From an uncultured Chitinophagaceae bacterium (lineage in GTDB: Bacteria > Bacteroidota > Bacteroidia > Chitinophagales > Chitinophagaceae), in contig CALGAP010000005.1 of NCBI GenBank assembly GCA_937958995.1, positions 186,001 to 250,000 on the forward strand: 64,000 bases of DNA, written 5' to 3'. The notes below the pieces were generated by a model. The model was not told the origin of the DNA and ran no database searches. It was given only the letters and a program-made list of their open reading frames with translations. Of the stretch, positions 8,532 to 17,199 are shown piece by piece. Position 1 is the stretch's first letter. Every line of letters starts with the position of its first letter. Made by a program: the position numbers and the translations under genes.

Positions 8532-9950
8532 TCATTTCTTCACGCTCTCATATACTTCTATGTAGTGCTTCACGCTGGTTTCCCAGCTGAAATCGAGTTG
8601 CATCATCTGGTTGCGGATCTGCCGCATTTTTTCTTTGTCGTGATACAACTCCACCGCGCGCCACACGCCATGATTCACATCGCCGGCGGTGCAATGCTCA
8701 TAAGTAATTCCATAACCGCCTTTATCACCGAAATCGATCACGGTATCTTTCAATCCACCCGTGCGTCGCACCATGGGAACGGTTCCATATCGCATCGAGT
8801 ACATCTGGTTGAGGCCACAGGGCTCAACGCGCGAAGGCATCAACAAAAAATCCATGCCTGCATACATCAGGTGACTCAGCGCTTCGTTGTAGCCAATATA
8901 GACGTTGTAGTCATATTGCGCCAGCGACTTCAATGAAGAAAGTGCTGCTTCTACTTCGGGGAAACCGCTACCCAGAATTAAGAAGTTCATGCGGCGGCCG
9001 ATGTAGTAAAACGATTCGCCGATCACCTGCGGCAGGATATCGGCGCCCTTCTCGCCTACCAGTCTGCCGATAAAACCAATCAGCGGTTTATCAAAATCAA
9101 GTTGAAAGCGGTCGCAGAGCAGCATCTTATTTTTTGCCTTGCCGGCTTCCACATCGTTTAGACCATACCGGTTTTCGATATAGCTGTCCTTTTCAGGATC
9201 CCATACATGCACGTCAATGCCGTTGAGTATGCCAACGCATTTTCCTTTTTCGTATTCAAAGAGCGCTTCGAGCCCGTTGCTCATCCATTTCAGTTCTTCC
9301 AGATAATTCGGGCTCACTGTCGTCACCTTATCGGCACACTTGATACCACTGGCCAGCGGGTTGATGTTGTTGTTCCAGTCGAGCATGCCCCATTTCCACA
9401 TATCCCATGGCGGCAGGTAGGTGCTTTTGTTCCAGCCCATCCAGCCCTGGTATTGTGCGTTGTGAATGGTGAGTACGGTGGGTACGTTTGAGATCACGGA
9501 GTATTTGTAGCAGTGCTTCACCATGAAAGGTATCAGCGCCGTGTGATGATCGTGCACATGTATTACATCGGGTTTTTTCTCCCATGAACTTATCCAGTCC
9601 AGCGTAGCAATCTGGAAAGCCGTGAACCTTTCGCTGTCGTCGTCATAGCCATACACTTTTTCACGGTCGAGCAATCCGTTGATATCTACCAGGTATAATT
9701 CAAAGCCGAGCTTATTTGTTTTTTCCCTGATAACAGTAAACTCAAACCACCAGTTGCCCATATTGGTATAACCTTTATGCACCACGTCCCATTCGTTGGC
9801 GTAGAGAAATTTGGTGCGGTACATGGGCATTACCACCCTGGCCTGGTGACCCAGGTCATTAAGATATTTGGGCAGGGCTCCCACCACGTCGCCCAGTCCT
9901 CCGGCTTTGGCTACAGGATAACATTCCGCGCTTACATGTAGAATTTCCAT
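8532..9950 (-). CDS. glgA: Glycogen synthase (ADP-glucose type, GT5)
   Basis: 472 residues, GT5 fold. The ADP-glucose binding motif near the N-terminus appears as KAGGLGDVVGALPKYL, and the C-terminal half has GFIGRLVGEKGADIL, the MPSRVEPCGLNQMYSMRYGT segment and RRTGGLKDTV. These are the standard GlgA landmarks. The enzyme adds glucose from ADP-glucose to the growing alpha-1,4 chain in the cytosol. It is the first gene of the minus-strand block glgA-glgC-symporter-GH13. The 148 bases upstream are shared with the divergent sugar transporter gene. Confidence 0.96.
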   Translation of the reverse strand: MEILHVSAECYPVAKAGGLGDVVGALPKYLNDLGHQARVVMPMYRTKFLYANEWDVVHKGYTNMGNWWFEFTVIREKTNKLGFELYLVDINGLLDREKVYGYDDDSERFTAFQIATLDWISSWEKKPDVIHVHDHHTALIPFMVKHCYKYSVISNVPTVLTIHNAQYQGWMGWNKSTYLPPWDMWKWGMLDWNNNINPLASGIKCADKVTTVSPNYLEELKWMSNGLEALFEYEKGKCVGILNGIDVHVWDPEKDSYIENRYGLNDVEAGKAKNKMLLCDRFQLDFDKPLIGFIGRLVGEKGADILPQVIGESFYYIGRRMNFLILGSGFPEVEAALSSLKSLAQYDYNVYIGYNEALSHLMYAGMDFLLMPSRVEPCGLNQMYSMRYGTVPMVRRTGGLKDTVIDFGDKGGYGITYEHCTAGDVNHGVWRAVELYHDKEKMRQIRNQMMQLDFSWETSVKHYIEVYESVKK

Positions 9951-10065
9951 TCTTGGGAATCAGTTAGTGGGTGAAGGAAGTTGTCATTTCCACGCTTTCA
10001 ATATATGAATGTTTTGGAAATGAACTTACTACAGGCGAAAAAATTTTTAGTTGACGAATTTCTTG

Positions 10066-10073
10066 TTACTTTG
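10066..10073 (+). promoter_or_regulatory. Possible -7 element for the sugar transporter gene
   Basis: TTACTTTG lies 25 bases before the start codon at 10099 and differs by one informative position from the Bacteroidota -7 consensus TAnnTTTG. No good -33 TTTG is seen at the expected distance, so this is weak. Confidence 0.25.
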
Positions 10074-10098
10074 AGCCCCGATTCAAAAACTGCTATAA

Positions 10099-11877
10099 AT
10101 GAGTGAACCCAAGCAGGACGTCCTTGATGTCCACGAAAAAATCAACTATGGTGGAGCCCTCAGCACTTTAGTAACTGTATTTTTTTTCTGGGGTTTCATT
10201 GCAGCTTCCAACAGTATTTTCATTCCGTTCTGTAAACACTATTTTAACCTCGACCAGTTTCAATCCCAGTTGGTTGACTTTGCCTTTTACCTTGCCTATT
10301 ATATTGGTGCGCTGATATTATACCTGGTCAGCGTATCGCGCGGCCGGGATTTGATGGCACAGTGGGGCTACAAAAAAGGAATCATCTACGGGTTGTTATT
10401 GTCGGTGGTGGGCGCGGCAGGTATGATCCTGGCCGTTAACTACGGCGGTTTCGCGTCTATGCTTACTGCGTTGTTCATCGTAGCACTCGGTTTTTCGCTG
10501 CAGCAAACGGGCGCGCAGCCATTTGCTATTTCGCTGGGCGACCCGGCCACTGGCTCGCACCGCGTAAACCTGGGTGGCGGCGTGAATTCATTTGGCACCA
10601 TGATTGGTCCCATAGTGGTGGCACTTGCCTTGTTGGGTTCTACCGCCGTGACCGACGAGGAGATCAAACACCTGAACCTCGATAAAGTAAATTACCTGTA
10701 CATGGCGGCCGGTGCGCTGTTTTTGGTGGCGGCCCTGCTGTTCATGTTTTCAAAGAAATTACCCAGCGGAAAAAGCGATGCCTCTGTTGAAAGATCCAAT
10801 AAGGCCACCTGGGCGCTGGTAGTTATTACTATTCTTCTCATAGCATTCTTCACTCCTGTATTCAATAGTTACCGAACTGAAGAAGGAAAACGCGTGGAGC
10901 AATTGCAGAATGAAATTGGTGCTTTGAGTGCGCAGGTGGAGAAAGGCGATGCTCCTGCCGGATTATCGACTGAGCTCAGCGCCAAAGAATCAGAACTGGA
11001 TGCATTGAAAAAACCATTGGAAAGGGAAAGAATGTACTGGCTGCTGGGCGCACTGGTGGTGATTGTGTTTGGTTTGTTGTTCAGTAATCAAAGCGCTAAG
11101 CGCAATCCATCCGGCTGGGGTGCAATGCGCTATCCGCAATTGGTGCTGGGCATGCTGGGCATATTTACTTATGTGGGTGTGGAAGTAGCCATCGCCAGCA
11201 ACCTGCCTGAATTATTAAAGCAGGATGAATTCGGCGCCATCACAACTGCCAGGTCGGCGCCCTATATATCGTTGTATTGGGGAAGCTTAATGGTGGGTCG
11301 CTGGGCCGGTGCTATCCCGGTGTTCAATCCCACTAAGTCGATGAAGAATTTCCTGATTGCCATCGTGCCCCTGGTGGCGTTTGGTATAACACTTGGCGTA
11401 AATGCGCTGGCAAAAAATGACATCTCCGGCTTATATGGATATATCATTTGCGTTGTGGTGCTGATACTTGGTTTCTTTATTTCCCAGGAAAAACCTGCCC
11501 TGATGCTGATGGTGTTCAGCGTGCTGGGAATGGCAGCTATGATACTGGGTCTCCTGACCTCTGGTACAGTAGCTACTTACGCATTTATGAGCGGCGGTTT
11601 ATTCTGTTCTATTATGTGGCCCTGTATCTTTGCCCTCGCCATTGCAGGTCTGGGCCAGTACACCACACAAGGTTCGGCCTTCCTGGTAATGATGATCCTG
11701 GGTGGTGCAGTGATTCCACCCATACAGGGCAAACTGGCTGATATAATCGGTATACACCAGTCATATTTCATCCCTGTTCTTTGTTTTGCCTACCTGGCCT
11801 TTTATGCATGGGCAGTAAAGGGCATTTTGAGAAAGCAGGGTATTGATTTCGACCAGCAGATAGCTGCAGGACATTAA
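10099..11877 (+). CDS. FHS-type MFS sugar transporter (FucP/GluP-like) with a large central insertion
   Basis: 592 residues, about 150 longer than FucP or GluP. The N-terminal half has the family look (FFFWGFIAASNSIFIPFCKH, later QQTGAQPFAISLGDP and NLGGGVNSFGTMIGP), and the C-terminal half has ISLYWGSLMVGRWAGAIPVF. Between the halves (about residues 230-330) lies an extra segment with a hydrophobic helix, a charged coiled-coil-like stretch (EEGKRVEQLQNEIGALSAQV) and another helix. It should import a hexose with protons across the inner membrane. The ROK kinase starts 48 bases downstream, which suggests glucose or a related hexose as substrate. Confidence 0.85.
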   Translation: MSEPKQDVLDVHEKINYGGALSTLVTVFFFWGFIAASNSIFIPFCKHYFNLDQFQSQLVDFAFYLAYYIGALILYLVSVSRGRDLMAQWGYKKGIIYGLLLSVVGAAGMILAVNYGGFASMLTALFIVALGFSLQQTGAQPFAISLGDPATGSHRVNLGGGVNSFGTMIGPIVVALALLGSTAVTDEEIKHLNLDKVNYLYMAAGALFLVAALLFMFSKKLPSGKSDASVERSNKATWALVVITILLIAFFTPVFNSYRTEEGKRVEQLQNEIGALSAQVEKGDAPAGLSTELSAKESELDALKKPLERERMYWLLGALVVIVFGLLFSNQSAKRNPSGWGAMRYPQLVLGMLGIFTYVGVEVAIASNLPELLKQDEFGAITTARSAPYISLYWGSLMVGRWAGAIPVFNPTKSMKNFLIAIVPLVAFGITLGVNALAKNDISGLYGYIICVVVLILGFFISQEKPALMLMVFSVLGMAAMILGLLTSGTVATYAFMSGGLFCSIMWPCIFALAIAGLGQYTTQGSAFLVMMILGGAVIPPIQGKLADIIGIHQSYFIPVLCFAYLAFYAWAVKGILRKQGIDFDQQIAAGH

Positions 11878-11925
11878 TAATTTTTAAAACAGGTTCTGAA
11901 TAAAAAAGCAACAGTCAACACATTC

Positions 11926-12882
11926 ATGGAAGCACTAGCGATAGGCATTGATATTGGCGGCACAGGTACCAAATTTGGCATTGTTGACCGTGTAGGAAAT
12001 GTTTTGTTTAGCAGCGAAATTTCCACTCGCAAGCATGAAAAAGTGGAGACTTTCATCGACGATCTCTACGACAATTTATATCCCTTAATTCAAAAGGCGG
12101 GCGGCATCGGCCGCATCAAAGGCATAGGTTGCGGTGCGCCCAACGGCAACTACTACACAGGCACCATCGAGTATGCGCCTAATCTTCCCTGGCGTGGCAT
12201 TATCCCAATGGCCAACCTGCTGGAAGGAAAATTCAAACTGCCCGTCACCCTTACCAATGATGCCAATGCAGCAGCTATTGGTGAAATGATGTATGGCGCC
12301 GCCCAGGGCATGAAAGATTTTATCATGATCACGCTGGGTACCGGCGTAGGCAGTGGTATTGTAGCGAATGGTCATCTTATTTACGGTCACGATGGCTTTG
12401 CCGGCGAATTAGGTCATACCACCATCATTCCCGGCGGCCGCATGCATAAAGGCACAGGGCTGCGCGGCTCACTGGAAGCTTATGCATCAGCCACTGGCGT
12501 GACAGCCACAGCACTTGAGTTCCTGGAAAGAGACCCGAACGCAAAAAGTCTTCTGCGCAACTACAAACCCGAAGAAATCAACTCGCGCATCGTATATGAA
12601 TGCGCCATCGAGGGCGATGAAATTGCTAAAGAGGTATATGATTTTACGGGAAAAATCCTGGGACTGGCGCTCGCCAACTTTGTGATGTTCTCCTCACCCG
12701 AAGCCATCATATTGTTTGGCGGATTGACCAAGGCCGGCGAACTGATTCTCAAGCCTACGCGCGAGCATATGGAGGCCAACCTGATCAAGGTTTTCCAGAA
12801 TAAAGTGAAAATACTGGTGAGTCATCTGAAAGAGGCTGATGCGGCGATACTGGGCGCCAGCGCATTGGCCTGGGAGCAATAA
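11926..12882 (+). CDS. ROK-family sugar kinase (probable glucokinase) lacking the zinc-binding cysteines
   Basis: 318 residues. The phosphate-binding motif IGIDIGGTGTKFGIVD is at the N-terminus and the catalytic region reads TNDANAAAIGE, TLGTGVGSGIV and GHDGFAGELGHTTI (about residue 154 on). In most ROK kinases this is followed by a CxCGxxGC zinc site. Here residues 175-182 are K-G-T-G-L-R-G-S, so all three cysteines are absent while Gly, Leu and Glu around them remain. The enzyme should phosphorylate glucose or a similar hexose in the cytosol, and it follows the FHS transporter in the same transcript. Its stop codon abuts the stop of the convergent next gene with no spacer. Confidence 0.85.
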   Translation: MEALAIGIDIGGTGTKFGIVDRVGNVLFSSEISTRKHEKVETFIDDLYDNLYPLIQKAGGIGRIKGIGCGAPNGNYYTGTIEYAPNLPWRGIIPMANLLEGKFKLPVTLTNDANAAAIGEMMYGAAQGMKDFIMITLGTGVGSGIVANGHLIYGHDGFAGELGHTTIIPGGRMHKGTGLRGSLEAYASATGVTATALEFLERDPNAKSLLRNYKPEEINSRIVYECAIEGDEIAKEVYDFTGKILGLALANFVMFSSPEAIILFGGLTKAGELILKPTREHMEANLIKVFQNKVKILVSHLKEADAAILGASALAWEQ

Positions 12883-13863
12883 CTATTTCTTTTTCTTTTT
12901 CGCCCTTACAATAAAAACGGCGGGAACGGGCCGCTGCCCTTCTTTATCTGAAGGTTTGATGGTTTCGTGGCCATTCACCAACATGCAGGTGCTGCCACCA
13001 CCATCGAGGTTAAGCGCTTCCACGCAACCGAGATCAGCCAATATCTGGGCTTCTTCCTGCAGCGTGGCGCCTTCGGCAACACCGGGCATTCTGCCCTGGA
13101 CAACGAGAATAATCAGTTTGCGATCGGCGGTATAACCCATAGCCGTACGCGGATGGCGGTCGTTTTCGCCATTCACAAACATCTGCTCTTCTTTATTGGT
13201 GATGAAAACAGCGCCGTCTTTCACCAGCACTGGTCCGCCGCCAACGGCAGTGTGTTTCTTCCACCAGCGCCAGAAATCAATCGTGCGCAGATCGTTAAAC
13301 GAAGGATCGGGATTAGTACCGCGCGCCACAATGGGCCGCTCCTGGAAAGCATAAGGCCACTGCTGAGCTGTGTCGGTAAACAGCCAGGCCACGTCGGGAC
13401 GTTTGTTCCTCGTAAAACCAATCGCGCTGCGCGTAGGATAATAAAACGAATCGCTGTTCTTACTCTTCAGGGCGGGCACATTATAGGCCAGCATCTGCCC
13501 ATCTTTCATCACCACATTCAGGTTCTGGTTGGTAGCAAAAGAAAAGAAAGTGCAGTTCACCACTATCAGCGGCTCGTTCTCCATGAAGTAATATTGCTGT
13601 GGGGTGTAGCGTTTACCTTTGCCAACTTGTGTAGTGAGCTCCAGTTTCCGGTCCTTAAGGTTTACCGAAGCATACATCGCCACAAATGGATGACCGTTCA
13701 AAGTGTCTTCCGTTCTGTACAGTTGAATAGATGGAGGAAGTTCTCCATATCCAGAATCAACGCGCGTCCATTTTAATTGCGCTTCAGAAGAAAGCGGGAC
13801 AAGCAAACCTGTAAAACAGAAAAAGACAATAAAGGAAATTTGAAATAAGCTTCCCTTCAACAT
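12883..13863 (-). CDS. Exported phosphodiester glycosidase (NAGPA) family protein
   Basis: About 326 residues from the ATG at 13863, which starts a good signal peptide (MLKGSLFQISFIVFFCFTGL, cut near SSEAQ). ATG codons at 13902 and 13923 would add up to 20 residues, but that stretch matches an intergenic repeat and overlaps lipA. The domain is the NAGPA/DUF2233 type: FMENEPLIVVNCTFFS, TAVGGGPVLVKDGAV, RHPRTAMGYTADRKL and the strongly conserved LNLDGGGSTCMLVNG. Members cleave phosphodiester-linked sugars such as GlcNAc-1-P diesters; the substrate here is unknown. It is probably periplasmic or surface-exposed. Confidence 0.8.
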   Translation of the reverse strand: MLKGSLFQISFIVFFCFTGLLVPLSSEAQLKWTRVDSGYGELPPSIQLYRTEDTLNGHPFVAMYASVNLKDRKLELTTQVGKGKRYTPQQYYFMENEPLIVVNCTFFSFATNQNLNVVMKDGQMLAYNVPALKSKNSDSFYYPTRSAIGFTRNKRPDVAWLFTDTAQQWPYAFQERPIVARGTNPDPSFNDLRTIDFWRWWKKHTAVGGGPVLVKDGAVFITNKEEQMFVNGENDRHPRTAMGYTADRKLIILVVQGRMPGVAEGATLQEEAQILADLGCVEALNLDGGGSTCMLVNGHETIKPSDKEGQRPVPAVFIVRAKKKKK

Positions 13864-13880
13864 TCTTATTTCAACCTTCC
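13834..13880 (-). repeat. Hairpin repeat around the start codon of the NAGPA-family gene
   Basis: On the minus strand a 16-base arm (13880-13865) pairs with a second arm (13849-13834) with one mismatch and one G-T wobble. The 15-base loop (13864-13850) contains the ATG at 13863. The first arm and the bases before it (to 13902) match the element at 7131-7162 in about 29 of 32 positions. Seen directly; the effect on translation is inferred. Confidence 0.6.
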
Positions 13881-13898
13881 CTGTTCCTTCTTCAATCT

Positions 13899-14825
13899 TC
13901 ATACGGCTTTTTCTTTTAACCACGCTTCTCTCCCATAGCCGGGAATCACGTGGCGGTCGCTGTGGTATGATGAGCGTACCAGCGGGCCGCTTTCCACATA
14001 GTCGAATCCCATTTCATAACCGGCGTCGCGGTATTCGGCAAATTCGTCGGGGTGAACAAAGCGTATCACGGCAAGGTGGCGTTTGGTGGGTTGTAAGTAT
14101 TGGCCCAAAGTAATTACATCAACGCCGCTGTTGCGAAGATCCTGCATGGTCTGCAGCACTTCTTCTTTTGTTTCACCAAGGCCCAGCATGATGCCGCTCT
14201 TGGTGCGCATGCCGCCTTCTTTCAGTATTTTCAGCACTTCCATACTGCGACGGTATTTTGCCTGTATGCGCACTTGGCGCGTAAGGCGCTCTACTGTCTC
14301 AATATTGTGTGAAACCACTTCGGGGGCAGCATCAATGATGCGTTGTATATCTTCTTTCTTGCCTTTAAAGTCAGGAATCAGTGTTTCGAGCGTAGTATCG
14401 GGATTCAAGGCTTTTACCGCCCTGATGGTATTGTACCAGATAGTGCTGCCGCCATCCTTAAGTTCATCACGGTCAACCGAAGTGATCACTGCGTGTTTCA
14501 CTTTCATCAGGTGGATGGCTTCTGCCACGCGTTGCGGCTCGTCCCAGTCTACCGGATCAGGACGGCCAGTGGCCACGGCGCAAAAGCCGCAGCTGCGGGT
14601 ACACACGTTACCCAGTATCATAAAGGTAGCGGTGCCTGCACCCCAGCACTCGCCCATATTCGGGCAATTGCCGCTTTCGCAAATGGTGTGCAGTTTATGT
14701 GTATCTACCAGTCCGCGAACATGCTTATAACTCTCTCCTATGGGCAACTTAACGCGCAGCCAGTCAGGCTTTTTGGGACGCGCATTAAGGTCATCAGTCT
14801 TATTAATAACGGGTAATTCCTGCAT
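13899..14825 (-). CDS. lipA: Lipoyl synthase
   Basis: 308 residues, normal for LipA. Both iron-sulfur cluster motifs are visible: the N-terminal auxiliary cluster motif CESGNCPNMGEC and the radical-SAM motif CTRSCGFCAV. Further family signatures are GGSTIWYNTI, NIETVERLTRQVR and GLGETKEEVLQTM. The enzyme inserts two sulfur atoms into protein-bound octanoyl groups to form the lipoyl cofactor needed by 2-oxoacid dehydrogenases, such as the pyruvate dehydrogenase whose beta subunit lies at 50745. The NAGPA-family gene follows downstream on the same strand. A TACATTTG element lies 44 bases upstream of the start. Confidence 0.97.
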   Translation of the reverse strand: MQELPVINKTDDLNARPKKPDWLRVKLPIGESYKHVRGLVDTHKLHTICESGNCPNMGECWGAGTATFMILGNVCTRSCGFCAVATGRPDPVDWDEPQRVAEAIHLMKVKHAVITSVDRDELKDGGSTIWYNTIRAVKALNPDTTLETLIPDFKGKKEDIQRIIDAAPEVVSHNIETVERLTRQVRIQAKYRRSMEVLKILKEGGMRTKSGIMLGLGETKEEVLQTMQDLRNSGVDVITLGQYLQPTKRHLAVIRFVHPDEFAEYRDAGYEMGFDYVESGPLVRSSYHSDRHVIPGYGREAWLKEKAV

Positions 14826-14868
14826 AACATATCATTAAACAGCCTGTCATCACAATGGTTCAGAAGCA

Positions 14869-14876
14869 CAAATGTA
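14869..14876 (-). promoter_or_regulatory. Putative lipA promoter, -7 element
   Basis: Reading the minus strand, TACATTTG fits the Bacteroidota TAnnTTTG consensus exactly and lies 44 bases before the lipA start codon. The -33 region (about 14894-14900) holds only a poor match. Confidence 0.4.
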
Positions 14877-14943
14877 ACACGGATTTGGGGATTAACATAA
14901 TTGGGGGTTGAGCGAGGATGCAGGATGGCACAGGTGCGTGATC

Positions 14944-15753
14944 TTACTTTCGCCTGCCAAGCAGCAGCGAGATATATGCGTTAAAGAAAAATTTCTTCTC
15001 TTCATTCAATGCCATCTGTGGTATCTTATCCATGTAGTATTCGGCGTTGAGACCGACCTCGATGGCAGTAACGGTTTCGTTGAAACGGCCATAGTCGAAA
15101 CGCATGGCAGCTTTCGCGTGTACGCCGGGTTTGAATTTTACTTCTCCCCAGCCAACGGTGAAACCGGAAGAGCCTTGTTCATAGTAGCCGCTATCTATTA
15201 TGGTCGGATATGTCTTGCGAAATCTCTGACCAGTATTCGGATCATCTACGTCCACATAATAAGGCTTCAACAGACCTGCGCTTACGCCTCCGCCATATAT
15301 AGCCATCACGCCCACGCCATTTTTGTTACCCTTACCTCCAATAATGCGTTGCTGACCCATGCCCAGTTTGAACTGGTAAAAATTATTCATTTTACCAAAT
15401 ATCAGGCTGTTGAAATTGAAACCGCCGGGGCTCACGTACGAAACCCTTTTTTCTTTCTTGTGTTTTTTCTCGTTGAGCTCTACCTGGAAAATGGTGGCAA
15501 CGCGATTACTTTTGAACTTTCCCCATTCATAGGAAAGTCCATAACCATCCGTGGCCAGTTTGATGCCGAATATGCTTTGCTTGTTGAATATGATCTCTCC
15601 TTCTTCCTGAAGCTTCAGCAATGCATTGATGCGTTCTCTTCTTGCCTCTCTCTTGTCTTTTTTTGAAGTGGGCGACTGCGGTGTGGGATTTTCCTGTGCC
15701 CATACTGCGGTGGCCGTTAATATTACCAGGGCTGACAATACGATTTTCTTCAC
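14944..15753 (-). CDS. Exported protein, probably outer-membrane beta-barrel, function unknown
   Basis: About 269 residues. The start is placed at a GTG at 15753, which begins a signal peptide (VKKIVLSALVILTATAVWAQ); the longer open frame to 15855 would run through the divergent OsmC gene. After the signal come a charged linker (KKDKREARRERINALLKLQE) and alternating polar and hydrophobic strands rich in Gly, Tyr and Phe, with a final AYISLLLGRRK that resembles a beta-barrel end strand. I do not recognise a named family. Similar small barrel-like proteins are common in Bacteroidota envelopes. Confidence 0.7.
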   Translation of the reverse strand: MKKIVLSALVILTATAVWAQENPTPQSPTSKKDKREARRERINALLKLQEEGEIIFNKQSIFGIKLATDGYGLSYEWGKFKSNRVATIFQVELNEKKHKKEKRVSYVSPGGFNFNSLIFGKMNNFYQFKLGMGQQRIIGGKGNKNGVGVMAIYGGGVSAGLLKPYYVDVDDPNTGQRFRKTYPTIIDSGYYEQGSSGFTVGWGEVKFKPGVHAKAAMRFDYGRFNETVTAIEVGLNAEYYMDKIPQMALNEEKKFFFNAYISLLLGRRK

Positions 15754-15804
15754 CGGCAAAGTTTTAGAATTATTAAACGTAAATTTAAGGTAAAAATATA
15801 CATA

Positions 15805-16227
15805 ATGACCTCTACTGTAGTTTACGAAGGAAATCTGAGAACGGTTTGTACACATTTAAGATCCGGTACCGAAATTGAGACCGATGCCCCGCCAGACAAC
15901 CAAGGCAAGGGTGAGCGGTTCTCCCCTTCAGACCTGCTGGCAACATCGCTGGGAGCCTGTATGATGACCATAATGGGTATAAAAGCAAGGGATATGCAGC
16001 TTGACCTGACCGGTATGAAGATAGAGGTAGAAAAGATCATGAAGCAGGAGCCGCGGCGCGTTGGGGGTATAAATTTAACTTTCCATTTTCCCGATACTTT
16101 ATCTGTTACAGAAAAGCAAAAGACAATTTTGGAGAATGCCGCGCATACCTGCCCGGTTATTTACAGCATTCACCCCGATATAGAAGTGAATGCAAAGTTT
16201 AACTGGAAAGAAGTGGTGGCAGGTTAA
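15805..16227 (+). CDS. OsmC-family protein (thiol peroxidase-like)
   Basis: 140 residues. The two cysteines typical of the OsmC/Ohr fold are both present: LGACMMTIMGI (about residue 53) and NAAHTCPVIYSIHPDIEV (about residue 114). It resembles the YhfA-type OsmC branch rather than Ohr. Such proteins reduce organic hydroperoxides in the cytosol. It is a single gene divergent from the barrel protein, with about 50 bases between the starts. A second OsmC homologue lies at 41479, from another branch of the family. Confidence 0.88.
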   Translation: MTSTVVYEGNLRTVCTHLRSGTEIETDAPPDNQGKGERFSPSDLLATSLGACMMTIMGIKARDMQLDLTGMKIEVEKIMKQEPRRVGGINLTFHFPDTLSVTEKQKTILENAAHTCPVIYSIHPDIEVNAKFNWKEVVAG

Positions 16228-16248
16228 CTGCAGCCGGTACAATACTGT

Positions 16249-17046
16249 TTACTTTATTGCAGATAAGAATTCATCCAACACTTTGTTGAATTCATCTCCT
16301 TTGTCCATATGCATCCAATGGCTGGTTCCTTCAATATGCCTGGAAGGAATATGCTTTGCCTGCCTGGACAATGCGTTGGGTAATTCGAGCTCTCCATCTG
16401 CATAAACAATCATTACCGGCACGCCAATCCTGCTGATCGCCGGCAGCGGATCATAGTCAAATTGTCCTTTGATGATCTGCAGCGAAACGGGCCTGCTTAT
16501 CTCCTGCACGCCACGCATCACTATTTCATCTGTGGGTCTGCGCGCGCCGGTCAGTATACGTTTCATATAGTCGGCCATCACGTGCGGATATTGTTCGGAT
16601 TCCAGTGCAGCCATAATTTGTTTTGCCTGTGCGGGATCTGATTTGCCGGGAGATCCTGCCAGTATCAACCCCGCTGCCCGGTTGGGATGCGCATCGGCAT
16701 AAGCCAGGGCGGTGGTTGCTCCCATGCTATGACCTACCAATACCACGCGCTGCCATCCCAGTTCGTCCATCACGGCTTCCACATCTTTTACCAATGCTTC
16801 CACAGAATAGCTGGCATTATCGCTCGCTTCCGATTGCCCGTGTCCGCGAAAATCAAATGCCGCCGCCTGCCTGTGCTGGCGTACGTATTCCAGTTGCTGT
16901 TGCCAATGCTCAATGCTGCCGCCAAACGAATGCAGAAATAGAACGGGTATGCCTTCCTGTATATCGCTGTTGTTGTTGTCGATGTAAATTGCGCCCACAG
17001 GACCCTGAATACGGCCCGATTTCTGCGCCGGTTGGGAAGTGCCCAT
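16249..17046 (-). CDS. Alpha/beta-fold hydrolase
   Basis: 265 residues. The serine nucleophile elbow is GHSMGATTAL, preceded by the oxyanion-hole region VLFLHSFGGSIEHW and by AAFDFRGHGQSE; the catalytic His is probably in EGTSHWMHMDKGDEF. There is no signal peptide, so it acts in the cytosol. Lipase, esterase and perhydrolase relatives share these motifs and the substrate cannot be told. It converges on the OsmC gene with 21 bases between stops. Confidence 0.85.
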   Translation of the reverse strand: MGTSQPAQKSGRIQGPVGAIYIDNNNSDIQEGIPVLFLHSFGGSIEHWQQQLEYVRQHRQAAAFDFRGHGQSEASDNASYSVEALVKDVEAVMDELGWQRVVLVGHSMGATTALAYADAHPNRAAGLILAGSPGKSDPAQAKQIMAALESEQYPHVMADYMKRILTGARRPTDEIVMRGVQEISRPVSLQIIKGQFDYDPLPAISRIGVPVMIVYADGELELPNALSRQAKHIPSRHIEGTSHWMHMDKGDEFNKVLDEFLSAIK

Positions 17047-17199
17047 ACAATTATTTTTTTGGTAGCGAAACTGTAGTGATTATGCGCATAAAAATTGTGC
17101 CATCGCGGTTGTCGTTTGTCACGTTAAGGCACGAACTTCAGATCTTGCCGCTGGAGACGAATGCACGGCTTCTATGAAGCTGTCCAATAGGCCTTGTTT

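Noticed and set aside
13864..13923. Longer N-terminus for the NAGPA-family protein
   Set aside because: The added codons fall in a dispersed intergenic repeat and before a good signal peptide; overlap with lipA would result.
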